NCBI GenBank assembly: GCA_018242525.1
Contig: JAFEBS010000009.1
Span: 214,747 to 278,746 of the forward strand
Reading direction: 5' to 3'
From: Planctomycetota bacterium
Lineage (GTDB): Bacteria; Planctomycetota; Planctomycetia; Planctomycetales; Planctomycetaceae
Length of the DNA stretch: 64,000 bases
The translations under genes were made by a program, and so were the position numbers. This document shows positions 27,301-34,435 of the stretch, in pieces. The notes beneath the pieces were generated by a model. It ran no database searches and was not told where the DNA came from. It worked only from the letters and a program-made list of their open reading frames with translations. Position 1 is the first letter of the stretch. Each line of letters starts with the position of its first letter.

Positions 27301-27864
27301 CAGCTTCTTTCCATCTGGTGAGAAATCCATTCCGCTGACAGTGGCAGTGTGACCATTGACGGGTTCGGCCGTTCGGGTCAGTGGCAGTACGGACGGAGTC
27401 GCCATCCGCCCGGTCCCGGTTTCCCACAATCCGACATCCCCATTATTGCGGGCGGATGTCCCCCCGGCGGCAATCCACTGCCCGTCGGACGAAACCGCCA
27501 TCGCATCGAATTTCCCCTGGTAACCGCGGCTGATCTCCCAGCGCAGGGATCGAACGTACGTCGGATGAAATTCGTCCGGCTTCAGTTCGAGCAGGTTCCA
27601 GGTATGAATCGCCTTGTCGAGCCCCGCGACATGCAGAAAACGCGAGTCCGGTGAAAACTCGATCGCGGAAACAACACCCACTGAACCCTGGTTCAGCAAG
27701 AGCGGACGCGGACCACCTTCACGCTGGGGAGCCTGTGCAAGTGCCACTGTGGATCCCGCCAGGCAGATAGTGAACAGGACGATGGACGGTTGACGAAGGC
27801 CGCCCGCACCGGTTCGGCGAAATTCATTGAGTTGACGTGACTCTCTGGAACCTTTCCAGCCCAT
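24373..27864 (-). CDS. Secreted WD40-PDZ-caspase (metacaspase-like) protein
   Basis: A 1163-residue protein. The ATG at 27864 has GAGGT 7 bases upstream and is followed by a signal peptide (PSIVLFTICLAGSTVALAQA); the frame is open further upstream but that part lacks support. Residues about 50-620 form WD40-type repeats (for example VSAIEFSPDSRFLHVAGLD, VTSLSVSADRRLLMSSSLD). A PDZ-like segment follows (VARNVLPVGIAARRGIREGDTIQSI). The C-terminus is a clan CD caspase domain with the dyad intact: His in IFLSGHGHAAQGRY (about residue 992) and Cys in FLVDTCRAGDIAE (about 1041). Caspase homologues in bacteria cut after basic or acidic residues and act in stress or defence. The export signal suggests an envelope role. 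Confidence 0.85.
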   Translation of the reverse strand: MGWKGSRESRQLNEFRRTGAGGLRQPSIVLFTICLAGSTVALAQAPQREGGPRPLLLNQGSVGVVSAIEFSPDSRFLHVAGLDKAIHTWNLLELKPDEFHPTYVRSLRWEISRGYQGKFDAMAVSSDGQWIAAGGTSARNNGDVGLWETGTGRMATPSVLPLTRTAEPVNGHTATVSGMDFSPDGKKLVTIDKTGAIWVWDRATGIGVPVQAPSLKLFEFRLPIVFIDNSHFAAPISNGTTQLAVFDASGMAPVKTLSAVRPLPIGAMARQRSGTNWASADESGEIQVWTGFTNPEPVQRLASKQPGAPVSLSFLGMDWLVAIRHRTSARPTALLELWNWRSGELLDSIEVGRFDDCRAVAASPNGRWLAYCAPDTDEIRLIRLPPIGQGKLPAVQTHLRLSGRGKPIWEAQFGGTGLKFRFADRRQAVANAPTPTDAVRGFDLEELQMLDDAGLKEVEQPGTLRHQDADCGSWTLQRQRMKRDAQGVDQLDNSGFERRVNLLQNQQLRGTITLDPDFQGPLRSHCWIASPGAAEPYAIALGTEDQNGIYIYSLPGPDQPARLLRYFRDHVGAVTSLSVSADRRLLMSSSLDQTVKLWSLDQLNTAPDMFRNRPAWGADFVIDQGQLVARNVLPVGIAARRGIREGDTIQSIIFVDYDGKPPRRLTVAADMLQALMTREIYKEVHLIWAPNGPPGGRRIVPAWEPIATYFVDRHDEWVLFTPEGVFDASAAEGPVLLGWQYNRGRGFDPEVIEAGELIKELQKPDQLKQMLLGANPIPVQLNVDTASAGRPEIKILAPKLTDPATPADQPIPFAARIEYPPQTDPATLLHVVYVNSQSVPVIPGIVEPMPNRPGWKQQTITAQIQPTLPLNSIRVSTATRDEPDKLYREAVSWTEARPMNKPGRYQLHLISISCQEYSRSGFFPPLKKTKADGDAIRDEFLRQAGSYFDIGQIWRLDDTKTAVRRTEIQRQLSAVMKELKDVSSNDLLVIFLSGHGHAAQGRYRFVPSTPAFTSDAQVLADGVCMSDFDDICALGCRTIFLVDTCRAGDIAESLNRMFDEARQKSVLVVSATSQRQKAEELKSGPLTVFTSYLVSGLRGVADGHANTDRLGPQDQVVQFSELVGYVEEQVPLYTARRQRPCIFNRQRSFQLEFDLCAAGEKAE

Positions 27865-28030
27865 TGAGAGACCTCGTAGAAATGAAGTTGAGGGGAATTG
27901 GTCAGAATCAACCAGATGAAATCGTACCGCGCCGGCTGGCGAATGGCGAGTTGTTCTCGGACATTGCACCGGAAACGCCTGCGGCGTCGGCGGATTGGAA
28001 CGTGCGCCGACGCAGTGCGCGATCGGCTTG

Positions 28031-28050
28031 CTTCACGCGGGAGCGTGAAG
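28031..28050. repeat. CTTCACGC hairpin repeat copy
   Basis: CTTCACGC and GCGTGAAG form an 8-bp stem with a 4-base GGGA loop, followed by GCTACTTT. The same motif occurs twice at 41.7-42.0 kb. It sits just downstream of the beta-barrel gene stop and could act as a terminator there, but its repetition suggests a dispersed element. Confidence 0.55.
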
Positions 28051-28071
28051 GCTACTTTCGAAGAGGTGACT

Positions 28072-29370
28072 TTACTGGCCGGGAACCTGACTGAATCGGG
28101 GATTCACCGTGCTGCCACCAAAGTAGTAATTGAACATGACTCGCAATTCGCTGTTGAACTGGGCATCCGCGCGTCCCAAAGGAGTGCAGTACCCGACGGT
28201 CAGGTACTTGTTGTAGCCGAACACCGCATTCAAGCCCACAATTCCATTGAGGTTTGCGATCTGGCTCGCTGGCACGAATGTGTTCCCGACGGTATCCGAC
28301 GATTGCAATGTCGTGTTGTAGTGAAGCTCTGCCGTGGGTGCGATCCCCGTCAAGCCGCGGTCATTCGGATTCGGAGCACGGTAAATCCAATATCCGGTAC
28401 TCAGACTCGCGTACAGGAGCGACTGATCCTGCATGGTTCCCTGCAATTGAAGCTGGGGTCCGGAAGTCGGCTTCGTATACACCGAATTGCCATTGGTATC
28501 AAAGTCGAACTGCAGAATTCCCTGAGCATAGAATCGTGATCCCGGCGTGTAGGTCGCGGCCACAAACGGCATCAGATGGACGGATCGATTGGCGATCTTG
28601 AGGACCTCTTGGCCCATGGCAAACAACTCTGTATCGCCGGCCGTCGGCAGTTGAACTCCCAGTCCGGTACTCAACGCCATCTCCGGACTGGCATACAGCA
28701 GTCCCTTCAAATAGGTGGTGACATTGCCAAATTGAACCTGGTTGGAATTCACTCCGTTCACATCGATCGAGTTGCTCAACTGGCTCGTAAAGGGCAGTCG
28801 CACTTCGACCGAGGCCCATTGGTCGAAGAAGGTTTTTTCAAAGCCGGGCGAGAAGCGATTCACCCCCTGGTTTCCGAACGTCGAAGGCACCTGATCGAAG
28901 TAATTGTAATTCAAATAAACGCGATCCCGTGGAAGCGGACTGGCGTTTTCAGCGAGCTTTTGGCGATCGGCGTCGGGCGACGGAACCAGCAATGTCCCGT
29001 TCATATTCCCGGCGTTCATGATATTTGCATTGAGCGGCCCGAAATCACCGATGAAATTCGGGATGGCAGACGCGTTCGAATTGGACGCCAGATTCGGCAG
29101 TGTATTCTGGAGCGGTGCGAGGTTCAGGACATCGTTCTGAAAGACATCCGACTGGGGTGGCACCGTGGGAGTCGGTCGCACTGGAACGGACGGCACTGCC
29201 GGCGGTACAGGTTTTTCCGACGGCTTCTGGGGCGTCGGACGGACCGGGGTATTTGCTGGTTTCTGTGAGACGGAATCCTGAGCCCGGAACACGATGGAAC
29301 CGACGCATGTTGACTGATATGCCAGCACGACGCAGACCAGCGAGGTATTCAGGAGTCGAGTCCTACACAT
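28072..29370 (-). CDS. Outer-membrane beta-barrel protein (putative porin)
   Basis: A 432-residue exported protein. A hydrophobic N-terminus ends near VGSIVFRAQ. Residues about 35-75 form a Pro-rich linker (PVRPTPQKPSEKPVPPAVP). From about residue 145 the sequence alternates polar and aromatic residues as in a beta-barrel (YLNYNYFDQVPSTFG, RFYAQGILQFDFDTNG, LLYASLSTGYWIYRAP) and ends with the amphipathic strand LRVMFNYYFGG. Barrels of this type are common in planctomycetes and are usually of unknown transport specificity. It is separate from its neighbours by promoter-sized gaps. Confidence 0.72.
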   Translation of the reverse strand: MCRTRLLNTSLVCVVLAYQSTCVGSIVFRAQDSVSQKPANTPVRPTPQKPSEKPVPPAVPSVPVRPTPTVPPQSDVFQNDVLNLAPLQNTLPNLASNSNASAIPNFIGDFGPLNANIMNAGNMNGTLLVPSPDADRQKLAENASPLPRDRVYLNYNYFDQVPSTFGNQGVNRFSPGFEKTFFDQWASVEVRLPFTSQLSNSIDVNGVNSNQVQFGNVTTYLKGLLYASPEMALSTGLGVQLPTAGDTELFAMGQEVLKIANRSVHLMPFVAATYTPGSRFYAQGILQFDFDTNGNSVYTKPTSGPQLQLQGTMQDQSLLYASLSTGYWIYRAPNPNDRGLTGIAPTAELHYNTTLQSSDTVGNTFVPASQIANLNGIVGLNAVFGYNKYLTVGYCTPLGRADAQFNSELRVMFNYYFGGSTVNPRFSQVPGQ

Positions 29371-29919
29371 TTCGATCTCAGTCGGTTGAAGTGAGAGACA
29401 GGAAACAAAAGCAGCATCAAGGGAGTTCGCACCGCTGTTACGACCGGCCGATCAGGCCATTCGGTCACAATGGAAAGCCGATTATCTCAGTATTTTCATC
29501 GGATTTAGCAAAGACCCTTCGCGATGACATTCAATGGATTCTGGCTTCAATCAGAGGTAATCTTCCACGCCTTGACGCCAACCCGACAGTTCGGCATCCC
29601 GAATCCGCAGTCGCCAGAGAAAAGCGGCCGTTTCTGCCGATGAACGAACACGCGTTTTCAATACCTCGTTCGTGCTCTGGAACTGACAACCTGGCCGGAA
29701 GTCGCCAGTTCGCCGCTCGATCTCGCGGTCTGGCCGTTCCCTCGCTTCGTGATACAATCGAGACGGTCGTCATCACCTCTACTGGCTTTGCCCATCAAAT
29801 GGGGTCAGACCCGGGTCAGACCCCTATCTGTTTTGAGCAGAAACCACATTGGGAGGGGGGGCAGACCCCATTTGGTGGCAAAATCCACTCTAAGCCATTC
29901 CGACAGTCTGACAGCCACA
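29371..29919. promoter_or_regulatory. Divergent intergenic region with GGGGTCAGACC inverted repeat
   Basis: About 550 bases separate the beta-barrel gene (minus) from the kinase gene (plus). An inverted repeat CAAATGGGGTC (29796-29806) and GACCCCATTTG (29864-29874) flanks a tandem GGGTCAGACCC segment, ending 45 bases before the chosen kinase start. The kinase reading frame remains open through this repeat (to 29749), but the repeat-encoded residues and the lack of a ribosome-binding site argue against translation there. Confidence 0.45.
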
Positions 29920-32900
29920 ATGGACGACGCCTACAAGACGATGCCGATCAACACCGGGAAGACTCCACCCCCGGTGCTCGCGCCATCTGCCCCCGCCGTC
30001 CCCACACTCATCGGCCGATACCGGATCGAGCGAGTTCTGGGCGAAGGCGGTTTTGGTCTGGTCTATCTGGCTCGCGATGATCAGCTGGAACGCTTCGTGG
30101 CGATCAAGGTTCCGCACGCCAGTCTGCTCGGAGTCTCCACGGATGCCGAAGCATATCTGACAGAAGCGCGCACCGTCGCCAGGCTCGATCATCCCCACAT
30201 TGTCCCTGTTTATGACGTGGGGAGCACGGAACTTTATCCCTGCTTCGTCGTGTCGAAATACATCGACGGGACCGATCTGGCAGCACGGATCCGGCAATCG
30301 TCAGTCCCACTCAGGGACGCGGTGGAACTGGTGATGACCGTGGCCGAAGCGCTGCAGCACGCGCATCAGTTGGGGCTGGTCCATCGCGACATCAAGCCGG
30401 GGAACATCCTGCTTGATCATGGCGGTCGGCCCTATGTCGGGGACTTTGGACTCGCCCTGCGCGAACAGGACATCGGTAAAGGGGCGGGATTCGTCGGCAC
30501 CCCCGCTTACATGAGTCCCGAACAGGCCAAGGGAGAGGGCCATCGCGTTGATGGTCGCAGTGACATCTTCAGCCTGGGTGTCGTCTTTTACGAGTTGCTG
30601 CTTGGTCGAAGACCGTTCCGGACCGACAGCCTGCAGGATCTGTTCGACCGGATCACCAGCACCGAAGCTCCGCCACTGCGCCAGGTCGACGATCAGATCC
30701 CCCCCGAAGTGGAACGGATCTGCCTGAAGGCGCTCTCCATTCGAGCTTCCGATCGCTACCCGGCGGCCCAGGAAATGGCGGACGATCTACGGTATTGCCT
30801 GGTTCAGTTACCGACGCTCGGTGAAGGGGCGGGCCATGACCGGCGCGGTGAGAAAGATGCCGTGACGGTGATTTCCCCGAATCGACGACACCTTGTTTCG
30901 GAAGTCTCTACAGTCGCGATTGTTCCGAAGGGCTTGCGCTCGTTTGATGCCAACGACACAGATTTCTTTCTGGAATTGCTGCCTGGGCCGCGCGATCGAG
31001 ACGGACTTCCCGAATCCATTCGATTCTGGAAGTCCCGCATTGAAGCGACCGATGCCGAACGCACGTTTTCCGTGGGGCTGATCTATGGACCGTCCGGTTG
31101 TGGCAAATCGTCGCTGGTCAAGGCGGGCTTGTTACCACGGCTGGCAGAGTCTGTCGCGGTCGTCTACGTCGAAGCGACGGGCCAGGATACGGAAGCCCGC
31201 CTGCTGAAGGGACTGCGACGACAGATTCCCGAACTGCCCGAATCGCTGAGCTTGACCGAATCACTCGTGGCGGTGCGGCAGGGGCACCACCTGGCACCGG
31301 GACGAAAACTGGTCCTGGTACTGGATCAGTTCGAACAGTGGTTGAACGCCCATCGCAGTGGCAACGACACCGAACTGATCCAGGCCATGCGACAATGCAA
31401 CGGGGGCCGCACCCAGGGCATTGTGATGGTCCGGGACGACTTCTGGATGGCGGCCACGCGTTTCATGCGGGACCTGGAAATCAGCCTGATCGAAGGCGAA
31501 AACTCGGCCGCAGTCGATCTGTTTCCGATGCGCCACGCCGAAAAAGTCCTGTCGGCGTTTGGCCGTGCCTTCGGGAATCTGCCCCCCGATCCCCACGCAG
31601 ACTCTCGTGAGCAGACGCAATTTGTCGAGCAAACCGTCGCGGGATTGGCTCAGGAAGGGAAAGTGATTTCCGTGCGGATCGCCCTGTTCGCGGAAATGGT
31701 CAAGAACAAGCCGTGGATTCCGACCACGCTGCACGATATCGGCGGGACCGAAGGGGTCGGTGTCACGTTTCTGGAAGAGACCTTCAGCGCCGCGACTGCT
31801 GCACCCGGACACCGACTGCATCGCAAGGCGGCTCAGGCAGTCTTAAGCGCCCTGCTGCCCGATGCCGGATCGGACATCAAGGGACACATGCGTTCGCATC
31901 AGCAGTTGCTGGAAGCATCGGGCTACGCCAGCCGTCCCGGCGACTTTGACGATCTGATCCGCATTCTCGACCAGGAACTTCGCCTGACCACTCCCACCGA
32001 TCCCGAAGGGAACGATCAGGCCGATCCCGCCCGCGCGGAATCGACCGCGAAATACTACCAACTCACCCATGACTACCTGGTCCCTTCGCTCAGAGACTGG
32101 TTGACTCGCAAGCAAAAGGAAACTCGACGGGGCCGTGCCGAATTGCTGCTGGCCGATCGCGCGGCCGTCTGGAATTCCCGACCCGAGAACCGGCAACTGC
32201 CCACCCTGCTGCAATGGTTCCAGATCCGTTTGCTGACGCGTCCGAGGAACTGGACCGCCCCACAACGCAAGATGATCAATGCCGCAAACCGGTATCACCT
32301 GACTCGATCCACCGCCGTGATTGTCGGCCTCCTGCTGGCCAGCCTGATCGGTTGGGATTTTTCAGGCCGCCTGCAAGCCCGGGCACTGCGCGATCGTCTA
32401 CTCGGTTCCACAACGGCCGATGTCCCTGGCATCGTGAAGGACCTCAGTCCCTATCGGCGCTGGGTCAATCCGTTGCTCGCCACCGCCCGGTCTGACGCCA
32501 GCAGCCAGCAAGATCCACGAAAAGAACTGCATGCCAGCCTGGGACTGCTGCCGGTCGATCCATCGCAGGCGGAATACCTGTATCAGCGGTTGCTTACTGC
32601 CGATCCGCAGGAATTGGTTGTCCTCCGACAGGCCCTGTGGAACCATCGTCAAGACCTGATCGAACGGTTGTGGACAATCCAGCAGAATCCCGCTCAAGAC
32701 CAGGGCGAGCGTTTTCGAGCGGCCGCCACATTGGCGTTGTATGCCCCGGATGATCCGCGGTGGAAGTCCGTCGGGCCAGGCGTCGCCGCCACACTCGTCA
32801 TTCAGAAACCGTTTGAGCTGCCTCAGTGGACAACGGCATTCACACCTGCCAGCCAGTGGCTGATCCCGTCGCTGGCGGAATTCCTGGCCGATGAATCACG

Positions 32901-34230
32901 GAGCCTGGCGGAACGTGGTCTGATCGCCAGTGCCTACGGGATTTACGCTGCAGACACACCCGCAGCCTATGACCGGTTGGAACTGGAACTGGTGGTCACC
33001 AGTCCAGCCGACGCGTCAACCGCCGACAAGACCGCCCTCGCCAGGCGCCAGGCAAGTCTTGCGGTGGCACTCGTGGTCATGGGGCGGACGGAAAAAGTGT
33101 GGCCTCTGCTGCAGGATCGTCCCGACCCGACCATGCAAAGCTTCCTGGTGGACCGACTGGGGCCGGGCCGTACCGACGCGGAGCAACTGTTTTCGCAAAT
33201 CGACCGCGAACAGAGCAAGAGCATCCAGCGCTCCCTCGTGCTCAGCCTGGGCAGATTTGGACTGGATCGTTTGTCACGCGAACAACGGCAGATACATCTC
33301 CCTCGGTTGTTGAATCTCTTTCAAAGCGACCCCGATCCGGGCCTCCACAGCGCTCTCGAATGGTTGTTGCAACTGTGGGGCGTGAACGAGTCACTGCTGA
33401 CGATCGACCCGGCCAAAGCCACCGACCGACTGGAAGAGGGACGCCGCTGGTATGTCAACCGCCAGGGACAGACATTGCTGGTGCTGGGCCCCGCGACCTA
33501 TTGGATGGGTGCTGCGGACGAGCGACACCGTCAACAGGTGCCGCGGACCTATGCAATTGCATCCCGCGAAATCACGGTGAAGCAGTTTCAGCGGTTCCGT
33601 CCGGACCACGAATACAACCAGGAATTTGCACCCTCGATCGACTGTCCGATCAATCTGGTCTCGTGGTACGACGCAGCCGCGTACTGTAACTGGCTGAGCG
33701 ACCATGAGGGGATCCCAGCGGATCAATGGTGCTACGTGCCGAACCCGGATGGTCGGTACGCCGAAGGGATGACTTTGGCTCCGTCCTATTTGCACCGCAC
33801 GGGATATCGCCTGCCCACCGAAGCGGAGTGGGAACACGCCTGCCGGGCCGGGTCCGAGACCGCGTTTTCGTTTGGGGATGCTGAGGAACTGCTCCCTGCG
33901 TACGGCTGGTTTGCCAATAACTCAGCCGAACACTCGCATCCGGGTGGACTGCTGAAGCCAAACGGCTGGGGACTGTTCGACCAACACGGCAATGTCTTCG
34001 AATGGGTGCAGAATGCCTACGCCCCCTATCCAATCCGTACCGATGGAGACGCGTTGGAGGATCGTGAAGAATCCCTCGAAGTCACCGACGCCGGAAGATG
34101 CCTGCGCGGTGGCTACTTTTTCCAAACCCACGAGAGGCTGCTGGCTTCACTTCGCTTTTACCTGGATCCTTCCAACAACCAGTACGACGGAAGCGGTTTT
34201 CGCGTGGCCCGGACGATTTCTGCACATTGA
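29920..34230 (+). CDS. Ser/Thr kinase-STAND ATPase-FGE (sulfatase-modifying) fusion protein
   Basis: A 1436-residue protein. The kinase domain (about 33-300) is complete: GEGGFG loop, Lys63 in VAIK, HRDIKPGN (155-162), DFG (175-177) and the activation segment GTPAYMSPEQ. At about residue 390 a P-loop ATPase begins (YGPSGCGKSSLVKAGLLPRL), as in STAND/NACHT-like conflict proteins, with the block VLVLDQFEQWLN. A single membrane helix lies near 797-815 (AVIVGLLLASLIGWDF). The C-terminal 250 residues are an FGE/SUMF1-type domain (GYRLPTEAEWEHACRAGS, WGLFDQHGNVFEWVQNAY, CLRGGYFF). Such FGE folds often bind ligands rather than make formylglycine. It probably senses an outside signal. The ATG at 29920 was chosen because sequence before it is repeat-derived. 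Confidence 0.88.
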   Translation: MDDAYKTMPINTGKTPPPVLAPSAPAVPTLIGRYRIERVLGEGGFGLVYLARDDQLERFVAIKVPHASLLGVSTDAEAYLTEARTVARLDHPHIVPVYDVGSTELYPCFVVSKYIDGTDLAARIRQSSVPLRDAVELVMTVAEALQHAHQLGLVHRDIKPGNILLDHGGRPYVGDFGLALREQDIGKGAGFVGTPAYMSPEQAKGEGHRVDGRSDIFSLGVVFYELLLGRRPFRTDSLQDLFDRITSTEAPPLRQVDDQIPPEVERICLKALSIRASDRYPAAQEMADDLRYCLVQLPTLGEGAGHDRRGEKDAVTVISPNRRHLVSEVSTVAIVPKGLRSFDANDTDFFLELLPGPRDRDGLPESIRFWKSRIEATDAERTFSVGLIYGPSGCGKSSLVKAGLLPRLAESVAVVYVEATGQDTEARLLKGLRRQIPELPESLSLTESLVAVRQGHHLAPGRKLVLVLDQFEQWLNAHRSGNDTELIQAMRQCNGGRTQGIVMVRDDFWMAATRFMRDLEISLIEGENSAAVDLFPMRHAEKVLSAFGRAFGNLPPDPHADSREQTQFVEQTVAGLAQEGKVISVRIALFAEMVKNKPWIPTTLHDIGGTEGVGVTFLEETFSAATAAPGHRLHRKAAQAVLSALLPDAGSDIKGHMRSHQQLLEASGYASRPGDFDDLIRILDQELRLTTPTDPEGNDQADPARAESTAKYYQLTHDYLVPSLRDWLTRKQKETRRGRAELLLADRAAVWNSRPENRQLPTLLQWFQIRLLTRPRNWTAPQRKMINAANRYHLTRSTAVIVGLLLASLIGWDFSGRLQARALRDRLLGSTTADVPGIVKDLSPYRRWVNPLLATARSDASSQQDPRKELHASLGLLPVDPSQAEYLYQRLLTADPQELVVLRQALWNHRQDLIERLWTIQQNPAQDQGERFRAAATLALYAPDDPRWKSVGPGVAATLVIQKPFELPQWTTAFTPASQWLIPSLAEFLADESRSLAERGLIASAYGIYAADTPAAYDRLELELVVTSPADASTADKTALARRQASLAVALVVMGRTEKVWPLLQDRPDPTMQSFLVDRLGPGRTDAEQLFSQIDREQSKSIQRSLVLSLGRFGLDRLSREQRQIHLPRLLNLFQSDPDPGLHSALEWLLQLWGVNESLLTIDPAKATDRLEEGRRWYVNRQGQTLLVLGPATYWMGAADERHRQQVPRTYAIASREITVKQFQRFRPDHEYNQEFAPSIDCPINLVSWYDAAAYCNWLSDHEGIPADQWCYVPNPDGRYAEGMTLAPSYLHRTGYRLPTEAEWEHACRAGSETAFSFGDAEELLPAYGWFANNSAEHSHPGGLLKPNGWGLFDQHGNVFEWVQNAYAPYPIRTDGDALEDREESLEVTDAGRCLRGGYFFQTHERLLASLRFYLDPSNNQYDGSGFRVARTISAH

Positions 34231-34435
34231 CTGGTTTTCGCCGTCTTCGTCACCCCACAAGACCTGCGAAAACTTCGTGTGTCGGCATCTGACTCCCGGT
34301 TTCTTGGTGGAGAACGCCCCCCCCGCCCGGTACGATCTTTCACTGGCATCCCCCCCCTTTCACCACGGACTGCCAGCGGTTCGAGGAAAGTGCGGCCTGC
34401 CTGCGGAATGGTCTCCTTGCGATTGGGCTTTCCAG

